This document shows positions 1 to 5,353 of a stretch of DNA of 6,186 bases, piece by piece (the stretch's first letter is position 1; every line of letters starts with the position of its first letter). The notes under the pieces were generated by a model. That model made no database searches, was not told where the DNA came from, and saw only the letters and a list, made by a program, of their open reading frames with translations. The DNA is from Akkermansia muciniphila. GTDB taxonomy: Bacteria; Verrucomicrobiota; Verrucomicrobiia; Verrucomicrobiales; Akkermansiaceae. The stretch spans positions 1 to 6,186 of the forward strand of contig CAMBTF010000108.1 in the NCBI GenBank assembly GCA_945870545.1, read 5' to 3'. The position numbers and the translations under genes are program-made.

Positions 1-96
1 GCGATCATTGGTCTTATCGAAGGAATTGTGTATCTGACCAAATCCGACGAGGAATTCGTCCGCACCTATGTGGACAGGCGGAAGGAATGGTTCTAA
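1..96 (+). CDS. TM2 domain-containing membrane protein (C-terminal end only)
   Basis: The reading frame is open from the first base and ends at TAA 94-96, giving the last 31 residues of a protein that starts outside the window. The tail reads as a hydrophobic segment (AIIGLIEGIVYL) followed by TKSDEEFVRTYVDRRKEWF. A final membrane helix with G-I-x-Y/L-L, then 'T-x-S-D-E-E-F', is the usual end of a TM2 domain, a small two-helix membrane domain of unknown biochemical role. In bacteria TM2 proteins are often encoded beside or fused to GYF_2 domains, and the next gene starts with a GYF_2 domain 18 bases downstream, which supports the call. The assignment rests on a short fragment; the N-terminus and full length cannot be judged. 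Confidence 0.7.
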   Translation, partial: AIIGLIEGIVYLTKSDEEFVRTYVDRRKEWF

Positions 97-114
97 ACCC
101 AACCCCAAAAACGC

Positions 115-834
115 TTGTATCACCTCATCGGATCCGACGGCAGGCAATATGGTTCGGCCACGCTTGAGCAACTGCAGCGCTGGGTGGCGGAGGGGCGGGT
201 GAACGGTCGCACGCTGGTGCAGCCCGTAGGGGCCGCTGGCTGGCGACCCTTGGCCGAATGGACCGAACAAACCCCGCCGCCCCTGCCGCCGGCCGCCCTG
301 CCTCCGCCGCGGCCGATGAACTGGCCGCCGCATGGTTCCGTGGAGGACGATGCCAGGGTGGGCTGGTTGCGCAGGCATTTCCGCAGGCACGAGCGGCGCA
401 GTCTGGGAGATTATCTCTGGCGGGTCACCTTGGAAGCGTTCCTGATCGCCATGACCGTGGCAATTCTTCTTGGCCTATTGGGCGTCGAAGACCGCGAGAT
501 CGGGGATCCCGGGAGCTTCGTTGTCCTGGCAATTCTGGTGGCACCATGGTTGGAAACGCTGCTGCTGCAGATGTTGCCTGTGGGTTTGGCACGCTTGTGC
601 GGCGCGGGACGGAGCGTGCAACTCATCCTGTCCATGATCGTGTTCGCGGCGCTGCATTTTATGGTAGGACTCAGTACGGGCCTCGCCGCCGGCGTTGTGG
701 GCGGCTTCTACCTGGCCTTCACCTACACCCATTGGCGCCGCCACTCCAGAACCAGAGCTTTCTGGATGACCACGGCCCAGCACATGATCCACAATACCGT
801 GGCAGTCATGCTCGGCGTGCTCTGGCCATCCTGA
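115..834 (+). CDS. GYF_2 domain fused to CPBP (Rce1/CAAX-type) intramembrane protease-like protein
   Basis: 239 residues. Residues 2-49 match a GYF_2 (DUF4339) domain: YHLIGSDGRQYG, then the 'TLEQLQRWVAEGRV' helix and 'GWRPLAEW'. A proline-rich linker (about 54-72) leads to a basic stretch (86-96) and several hydrophobic helices (about 105-124, 134-154, 167-205 and 222-236). The membrane part carries CPBP-family motifs: ETLLLQ at 147-152 (motif 1, normally EExxxR), FAALH at 177-181 (motif 2, H181) and HMIHN at 223-227 (motif 3, HxxxN). The first Glu and both His sites are present, but the second Glu is Thr and the Arg is Gln, so activity is uncertain. Family members cleave within the membrane (Rce1) or act in bacteriocin immunity and anchoring; the substrate here is unknown. 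The GYF_2 domain is presumably cytoplasmic and may bind protein partners. The TTG start at 115 is chosen because the domain begins at residue 2 and no ATG or GTG in frame follows the preceding stop. No clear Shine-Dalgarno is seen, and translation may be coupled to the TM2 gene. Confidence 0.82.
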   Translation: MYHLIGSDGRQYGSATLEQLQRWVAEGRVNGRTLVQPVGAAGWRPLAEWTEQTPPPLPPAALPPPRPMNWPPHGSVEDDARVGWLRRHFRRHERRSLGDYLWRVTLEAFLIAMTVAILLGLLGVEDREIGDPGSFVVLAILVAPWLETLLLQMLPVGLARLCGAGRSVQLILSMIVFAALHFMVGLSTGLAAGVVGGFYLAFTYTHWRRHSRTRAFWMTTAQHMIHNTVAVMLGVLWPS

Positions 835-872
835 GCGCATTGGCCGGGTGAACCCCGCAAATCAAAGAAGGA

Positions 873-901
873 TCGACAGCATTGAGGAAACAGAATATAA
901 A
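873..901 (+). promoter_or_regulatory. Candidate sigma70-type promoter ahead of the transposase gene
   Basis: TCGACA (873-878), a 17-base spacer and TATAAA (896-901) match the -35/-10 consensus at 5 of 6 positions each. Transcription would start near 908, about 65 bases before the transposase ATG. The -10 box lies in the first copy of a 12-bp tandem duplication, so a second TATAAA occurs at 908-913 without a comparable -35. Inferred from sequence only. Confidence 0.45.
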
Positions 902-917
902 TTCCAATATAAATTCC
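894..917. repeat. Perfect 12-bp tandem duplication (two copies of aatataaattcc)
   Basis: Bases 894-905 and 906-917 are identical and adjacent. The unit is AT-rich in a GC-rich region and contains TATAAA, so it duplicates a possible -10 element. The second copy runs into a 10-bp palindrome, ttcccgggaa (914-923). This could come from replication slippage or be a duplicated binding site; the sequence alone does not decide. Confidence 0.8.
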
Positions 918-973
918 CGGGAAAATTGTAAGAATTCTTTTGACTGGGGGGATTCTTTGGGCAGGATGGGGGC

Positions 974-2089
974 ATGACGAGCAAGAAAGGGAAGAAACGC
1001 TGGATCGCGCCGTGGTTTGAGTCGGAGGAGAAGCCGTCCATTTACCACTGTGTCTCGCGGGTGGTGGACAGGCGGTTCGTGTTCGGGGACGAGGAGCGGG
1101 AGAAGTTCCGGACGTTCCTGCGGATGATGGAGAATTTCAGCGGCTGCCGGGTGCTGACGTATTGCGTGATGTCGAACCATTTCCATATACTGCTTGAGGT
1201 TCCTCCGCTGCCTGCGGGTGGGATTTCGGATGCGGAGCTGCTGCGGAGGCTGGGGGTTTTCTACGGGGAGAACTTCGTAAAATCCGTGGCCGACGAGTTG
1301 GTGGCGGCGCGGACGGAGGGTGGTATTGAGGGGGGGGACCCCGGGCGTGTAGCGGAAATCCACGGGCGTTTCACGAAGCGGATGCATGATCTTAGCGAGT
1401 TCATGAAAACCGTGCTGCAGCGGTTCACGCGCTGGTTCAACCGCACCCACAGCCGGACGGGAACCCTTTGGGAAGAAAGGTTTAAGAGCGTGATTGTAGA
1501 GAGCGGCACAGCGGCGCGGACGATGGCGGCTTACATCGATTTGAACCCGGTGCGGGCGGGAATAGTGGAGGAGCCGGCGGATTACCGCTGGAGCGGGTAT
1601 GGCGAGGCGGTGGGCGGCGGTGCGAAAGGGAACGGGAAGAAGGCGCGGGAAGGATTGGTGCGTGCGATCACCTCAGACACGGACACGGGCTTTGATGCGG
1701 GCAGGTGGAAGGAGGCGTCGCGGCGTTACCGGCGCTATCTGGAGATGGCGCTTGAGAGGAAACCGGGTAAGACGCAAGACTTGGAGACACAAGACGCAAG
1801 AAAAGAGGATGGGACGCGGGGGATGAATGATGCGGAGTATCTGGAGGCTGGGGCAGACAGGCGTCAGCCCCTCCCGGAGCTTTCGATGGCGAAGATGCTG
1901 AGGTGCCGAGTGAGGTATTTCACGGAGGGAGCGGTGATCGGGAGCAAGGGTTTTGTGAACGAGGCGTTTGAGGGCTCACGGGAAAGGTTTTCGGAGAGGA
2001 GGAAGGATGGGGCGCGGCGGATGCGCGGGAGCGGCTCGGCGGCGAAGGGGGTGCTGTGGAGCATCCGGGATCTACGGGTGGGGGTTTAG
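974..2089 (+). CDS. REP-associated tyrosine transposase (RAYT), Y1_Tnp family
   Basis: 371 residues, intact. The ATG at 974 has AGGA at 963-966, seven bases upstream, and the N-terminus (KKRWIAPWFESEEKPSIYHC) is typical of the family. The Y1 HUH domain spans about 22-205. The metal-binding pair is H69 and H71 in SNHFHILLE, and the presumed nucleophile is Y187 in AAYIDLNPVRAG. The helical stretch HDLSEFMKTVLQRFTRWFNR and GTLWEERFKSVIVESG fit this group. These enzymes cut and join single-stranded DNA through a 5'-phosphotyrosine link and are usually single-copy, domesticated relatives of IS200/IS605 transposases acting on REP hairpins. A hydrophilic linker with a repeated TQD motif (about 265-280) separates the catalytic part from a C-terminal domain (about 303-371) containing RVRYFTEGAVIGSKGFVNE, which is the usual tail of this subgroup and probably binds DNA. 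The 5' part contains an eight-G run (1330-1337). No clear REP hairpin array was found nearby. The gene lies beside a truncated antisense oxidase-like fragment, consistent with acquisition. Confidence 0.93.
   Translation: MTSKKGKKRWIAPWFESEEKPSIYHCVSRVVDRRFVFGDEEREKFRTFLRMMENFSGCRVLTYCVMSNHFHILLEVPPLPAGGISDAELLRRLGVFYGENFVKSVADELVAARTEGGIEGGDPGRVAEIHGRFTKRMHDLSEFMKTVLQRFTRWFNRTHSRTGTLWEERFKSVIVESGTAARTMAAYIDLNPVRAGIVEEPADYRWSGYGEAVGGGAKGNGKKAREGLVRAITSDTDTGFDAGRWKEASRRYRRYLEMALERKPGKTQDLETQDARKEDGTRGMNDAEYLEAGADRRQPLPELSMAKMLRCRVRYFTEGAVIGSKGFVNEAFEGSRERFSERRKDGARRMRGSGSAAKGVLWSIRDLRVGV
1769..1800 (+). repeat. Short direct repeat (aagacgcaag, two copies) in the RAYT linker
   Basis: aagacgcaag occurs at 1769-1778 and 1791-1800, within the transposase gene. 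Together with the bases between them it encodes the near-repeat KTQDLETQDARK (about residues 266-277), in the linker between the catalytic and C-terminal domains. It resembles a decayed simple-repeat tract. Codon phase is kept, so the protein is not disrupted. Confidence 0.6.
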
Positions 2090-2148
2090 AGTCGGAAGAT
2101 ATTCTGGAGAGAAAAAATTCTGCCCAACGCCCCTATCCCGGAGATCAG

Positions 2149-2358
2149 CGGGTCGGCGTTGATGTGTCGGTTGTGCGTGCTGTCCGCCGCACAGAAGAAC
2201 CACAGGCGTCCCTTTTAATCCGTTTCCTGGACGCGCATGGGGGAAATGTGGATGGGTAGCTCCGTCAGCTTGCTTGCGAACAGGCAGGTGGAGGACATTC
2301 CGAGCAGCTCTTGGAGCTTCGATATGGCTTGTTCGTCGATGAGGTTTTTATCTTCTGA
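2149..2358 (-). pseudogene. Fragment of a pyridoxamine-5'-phosphate-oxidase-like (general stress protein 26-type) gene
   Basis: Read on the minus strand from 2358 down to 2149, one frame gives 70 codons: [20 protein letters not shown], then MSSTCLFASKLTELPIHISP, MRVQETD, a TAA stop (2215-2217), and KGRLWFFCAADSTHNRHINADP. This follows the N-terminal half of the FMN-binding split-barrel 'pyridoxamine 5'-phosphate oxidase / general stress protein' family: an acidic start, 'KLxEL', a strand with C-x-F-x-x-K-L-T, 'P-M-x-x-Q-E-x-D', then 'G-x-L-W-F-x-x-x-x-D-S-x-x-N'. Similarity continues directly across the TAA in the same frame, so a single G to T change (GAA to TAA) would explain the stop. No start codon lies between the upstream in-frame TGA (2392-2394) and the conserved region. 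Similarity ends after NADP at 2149, where the RAYT flank begins, and the C-terminal half was not found on the other side of the transposase. The family call is by recognition only; the intact protein would be about 150-170 residues. Confidence 0.72.
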
Positions 2359-2432
2359 TTTCTGTAATCCATAGGCCGCATGAGAGGCGGGTCAAACGGA
2401 AGATACGTATTCTTTTGGTTGCGGGTTTGGCA

Positions 2433-2452
2433 TCCCTGCTGCATGACAGGGA
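2433..2452 (+). promoter_or_regulatory. gcvP Shine-Dalgarno within a small hairpin
   Basis: AGGGA (2448-2452) lies seven bases before the ATG at 2460 and supports that start. It also forms the right arm of a 6-bp perfect inverted repeat, TCCCTG (2433-2438) and CAGGGA (2447-2452), with an 8-base loop. If it folds, the hairpin would mask the ribosome-binding site and could dampen gcvP translation. The arms are short, so chance is possible. Confidence 0.4.
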
Positions 2453-2459
2453 CACGCAC

Positions 2460-5282
2460 ATGGTCGCCACATCCTCCTTCCTGCCTCGTCACATTGGTCC
2501 CTCGGAATCAGAGCAATCCGAGATGCTCAGAAAAGTCGGCCACGACACGCTTGATGGGCTGATTTCCGAGGCTGTTCCCGGCGGTATCCGTATGGATGGT
2601 GAGATGAATTTGCCACCCGCGCTTTCCGAAAACCAAGCGTTGGGTGTTCTGCGGGTATGGATGGATCAGAACACAGTGGTTAAGAATTTCATCGGTCAGG
2701 GCTACTATGGGACGCTTACGCCCGGCGTGATCCTGCGGAACATTTTGGAAAATCCCGGCTGGTATACCGCCTACACGCCTTACCAGGCCGAGATTGCACA
2801 GGGGAGGCTGGAGGCCTTGCTCAATTTCCAGACGATGATCACCGATCTCACCGGCTTGGATGTGGCCAATGCCTCGCTGTTAGATGAAGGCACTGCGGCC
2901 GCCGAAGCTGTCACCCTCGCGCTTTCCGGAAAGCCGAACGGGAAGTCGGTTTTCGTTTCCGACCGCTGCCACCCACAGACCATCGATGTGGTCAAAACCC
3001 GCTGTGAGCCGCTGGGTTTGGAGGTGATGGTGGGGGATTGGGAAAGGTTTGACCCGGCGTCCGCTTCAGGGCTTTTCGCGGTGATCGTGCAGTATCCGGA
3101 TACGCGTGGGCGCATCGATGGGTTCGAAGGCTTTTTCGCAAAATGTCATGAGGTCGGAGCGGTCACGATTTGCGCGGCGGACATCCTGGCGCTGACCTTG
3201 CTGAAATCGCCGGGCGAGTTCGGCGCGGACATCTGCGTGGGCTCCTCGCAGCGTTTCGGCGTGCCACTTGGTTTCGGTGGGCCGCACGCGGGCTTCATGG
3301 CCTGCAAGGACGCGCTGAAACGCAAGATGCCCGGCCGCCTGATCGGTGTGTCTATCGACGCGCAGGGCAAGCCCGCCTACCGCCTTTCCCTCCAGACCCG
3401 CGAGCAGCACATCCGCCGCGACAAGGCCACCTCGAACATCTGCACCGCGCAGGTTTTGCTCGCCGTGATGGCCTCCATGTATGCCGTCTATCACGGCCCC
3501 GAAGGCTTAAGAAACATCGCGCGCGGCGTCCATTCTCAGACGCGTCGGCTGAGGGACGCGCTAGTTTCCGGTGGATGCACGGTCGAGGACGGCGCATTTT
3601 TCGACACGATCATTGTGGCTACGGAAAAGGCCGTGCCGCTCATCGAAGAGGCGCCGGAGCACGGTTTCAATCTCCGCTTGGTTGATGTGGGGCATGTCGG
3701 TATTTCCCTAGATGAAACAGCCACCAACGCCGATGTATGGGCGATCTGCCGCCTCTTCGGCGTTCATCCTGCCGGTGAAGCGCTCGCTGGCCACGCATGG
3801 GATTCTGCCTTCGACCGTAGCTCTGAATTTCTGACCGCGCCCGCCTTCAACGCCTTTCATTCGGAGACCGAGATGCTGCGCTACATCAAGCGGCTTGAGA
3901 CGAAAGACCTCGCGCTCAATGAATCGATGATCGCGCTGGGTTCCTGCACGATGAAGCTCAACGCCACCTCGGAAATGATCCCGCTGAGCTGGCCCGAGGT
4001 TTCCTCCATCCATCCCTTCGCGCCGAAATCCCAGACGACCGGCTACGTGGAAATGCTCACGCAGTTGGAAAACTGGCTCGCCGAGATCACCGGCTTTGCG
4101 GCCGTTTCCCTCCAGCCGAATGCCGGGTCGCAGGGCGAATACGCGGGCCTGCTCGCCATCCGCCGCTACCACGAATCGCGCGGCGAAGGCCACCGCGATA
4201 TCTGCCTGATTCCCGTTTCCGCTCACGGCACGAATCCCGCCTCCGCGGTGATGTGCGGCATGAAAGTCGTCGGCGTGAAATGCGATGAGAAAGGTAATAT
4301 CGACATGGCCGACCTCATCGCCCGCACCGAGGAGCACCGCGCGAATCTCTCCGCGCTGATGGTCACCTATCCTTCCACGCACGGTGTCTTCGAGGAAACG
4401 ATCCGTGAGATCACCGCCATCATCCACGACGCGGGCGGCCAGGTTTACATGGACGGTGCAAACATGAACGCGCAGGTCGGCCTCACCTCGCCCGGCCTGA
4501 TCGGCGCGGACGTTTGTCACCTCAATCTTCACAAGACCTTCTGCATCCCCCATGGCGGCGGCGGCCCGGGAGTCGGCCCCATCGGGGTCGCGAAGCAGCT
4601 CGTGCCTTTCCTGCCCGGCCACTTCGCACTGGAGGAGAAATCGCACGCCGTCTGCTCGGCGCCCTACGGCAGCGCCTCGATCAATGTCATTTCATGGATG
4701 TATATCGCCATGATGGGAGCCGCCGGTTTGAAAACCGCCACCGAGATCGCCATTCTCAACGCGAACTATGTTGCCAAGCGTTTGGAAAATTTTTTCCCCA
4801 TCCTCTATACTGGGAAAACGGGATTGGTCGCTCACGAGTGCATCATCGATTGCCGTCCGCTCTCCGATCAATCCGGCATCACCGTCGAGGACATCGCGAA
4901 ACGCCTGATGGATTACGGATACCACGCGCCCACCATGTCGTGGCCGGTCACCGGCACGCTCATGATCGAGCCCACCGAGTCTGAATCCAAAACCGAGCTC
5001 GACCGTTTCTGCGACGCGATGGTTTCCATCCACGGTGAGATCATGGATGTCATCGGTGGGAAAATGGACGCCAAAGACAACCCGCTCAAGAACGCCCCGC
5101 ACACCAGCGCCGTCCTCTGCTCCGACGAATGGCCGCATTCTTACACGCGCCAACAGGCTGGCTTCCCGCTGCCCTATCTCCGCACTCACAAGTTCTGGCC
5201 CACTGTCTCACGCATCGACAATGTCCACGGCGACCGCAACCTCGTCTGCACCTGCGATTCGGTCGAGGCGTATGCGCGGTGA
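2460..5282 (+). CDS. gcvP: Glycine dehydrogenase (decarboxylating), P-protein of the glycine cleavage system
   Basis: 940 residues, the usual length for the single-chain, homodimeric P-protein rather than the split GcvPA/GcvPB form. It is a PLP enzyme that decarboxylates glycine and passes the aminomethyl group to the lipoyl arm of H-protein, releasing CO2; it feeds one-carbon units into folate via T-protein and acts in the cytoplasm. The N-terminal half starts with [17 protein letters not shown] and contains [20 protein letters not shown] (77-96) and [13 protein letters not shown] (138-150). The C-terminal catalytic half includes GSCTMKLN (494-501), [10 protein letters not shown] (587-596), [12 protein letters not shown] (664-675, D665 facing the PLP ring) and [16 protein letters not shown] (689-704) with the PLP Schiff-base lysine K692. 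It ends with the expected [20 protein letters not shown] and [10 protein letters not shown]. The ATG at 2460 is preferred over a TTG at 2415 because it has AGGGA seven bases upstream and places FLPRHIGPS at the family's normal N-terminus. No frameshift or missing key residue is seen. gcvT and gcvH are not adjacent in this window. Confidence 0.97.
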   Translation: MVATSSFLPRHIGPSESEQSEMLRKVGHDTLDGLISEAVPGGIRMDGEMNLPPALSENQALGVLRVWMDQNTVVKNFIGQGYYGTLTPGVILRNILENPGWYTAYTPYQAEIAQGRLEALLNFQTMITDLTGLDVANASLLDEGTAAAEAVTLALSGKPNGKSVFVSDRCHPQTIDVVKTRCEPLGLEVMVGDWERFDPASASGLFAVIVQYPDTRGRIDGFEGFFAKCHEVGAVTICAADILALTLLKSPGEFGADICVGSSQRFGVPLGFGGPHAGFMACKDALKRKMPGRLIGVSIDAQGKPAYRLSLQTREQHIRRDKATSNICTAQVLLAVMASMYAVYHGPEGLRNIARGVHSQTRRLRDALVSGGCTVEDGAFFDTIIVATEKAVPLIEEAPEHGFNLRLVDVGHVGISLDETATNADVWAICRLFGVHPAGEALAGHAWDSAFDRSSEFLTAPAFNAFHSETEMLRYIKRLETKDLALNESMIALGSCTMKLNATSEMIPLSWPEVSSIHPFAPKSQTTGYVEMLTQLENWLAEITGFAAVSLQPNAGSQGEYAGLLAIRRYHESRGEGHRDICLIPVSAHGTNPASAVMCGMKVVGVKCDEKGNIDMADLIARTEEHRANLSALMVTYPSTHGVFEETIREITAIIHDAGGQVYMDGANMNAQVGLTSPGLIGADVCHLNLHKTFCIPHGGGGPGVGPIGVAKQLVPFLPGHFALEEKSHAVCSAPYGSASINVISWMYIAMMGAAGLKTATEIAILNANYVAKRLENFFPILYTGKTGLVAHECIIDCRPLSDQSGITVEDIAKRLMDYGYHAPTMSWPVTGTLMIEPTESESKTELDRFCDAMVSIHGEIMDVIGGKMDAKDNPLKNAPHTSAVLCSDEWPHSYTRQQAGFPLPYLRTHKFWPTVSRIDNVHGDRNLVCTCDSVEAYAR

Positions 5283-5311
5283 GCGCAGCCGGGGCAGGTG
5301 CATCACCGCGC
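5274..5311 (+). terminator. Hairpin overlapping the gcvP stop codon, possible terminator
   Basis: GCGCGGTGA (5274-5282) and TCACCGCGC (5303-5311) form a perfect 9-bp, GC-rich inverted repeat with a 20-base loop. The left arm includes the gcvP TGA. No U-tract follows, so it is not a classical intrinsic terminator; it could stall transcription, protect the 3' end of the mRNA, or separate gcvP from the next promoter. Confidence 0.4.
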
Positions 5312-5312
5312 C

Positions 5313-5341
5313 TTGACAAGACGGCGATCATTTCCTTCTGT
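5313..5341 (+). promoter_or_regulatory. Candidate promoter for the PQQ-like gene (strong -35, weak -10)
   Basis: A consensus TTGACA lies at 5313-5318, right after the gcvP hairpin and 35 bases before the next ATG. At a 17-base spacing the -10 position reads TTCTGT (5336-5341), which matches TATAAT poorly. Placement between a hairpin and a new gene argues for an independent transcript, but the -10 is unconvincing. Confidence 0.3.
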
Positions 5342-5353
5342 GAAATTCAAGCT

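Larger units (their letters stand above)
2090..2459. other. Stretch without an intact gene between transposase and gcvP
   Basis: This 370-base stretch has three parts. Bases 2090-2148 follow the transposase stop, show no coding similarity and probably belong to the 3' flank of the RAYT element. Bases 2149-2358 hold an antisense oxidase-like gene remnant (separate entry). Bases 2359-2459 are the gcvP leader, with a Shine-Dalgarno hairpin (separate entry). I saw no convincing sigma70 promoter, no tRNA, no glycine riboswitch core and no intrinsic terminator with a U-tract. Confidence 0.6.

Noticed and set aside
838..860. Terminator after the CPBP gene
   Set aside because: GGGT and ACCC around 846-855 could pair only with a two-base loop, and no U-tract follows.
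940..945. TTGACT as a -35 box for the transposase
   Set aside because: A -10 at normal spacing would fall on the Shine-Dalgarno at about 963-968, leaving no room for a start; the 873-901 pair fits better.
806..1450. 214-residue open frame on the minus strand
   Set aside because: It is mostly antisense to the conserved RAYT catalytic domain and shows no recognisable family.
2415..2459. Upstream TTG start for gcvP
   Set aside because: It adds 15 residues not expected in the family, and the ATG at 2460 has a well-placed AGGGA and the normal N-terminus.
2090..2459. Glycine riboswitch upstream of gcvP
   Set aside because: Looked for because it is common ahead of gcv genes; no tandem aptamer core or matching conserved segments were visible, and most of the space is the oxidase-like remnant.
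2265..2492. 75-residue open frame on the minus strand
   Set aside because: It overlaps the oxidase-like remnant in a different frame and runs into the gcvP start; the peptide has no recognisable motif, whereas the neighbouring frame does.
3708..4646. 312-residue open frame on the minus strand
   Set aside because: It lies wholly opposite gcvP, whose protein is conserved over this stretch; its composition (His-, Arg- and Gly-rich) is what the antisense of a GC-rich gene gives.
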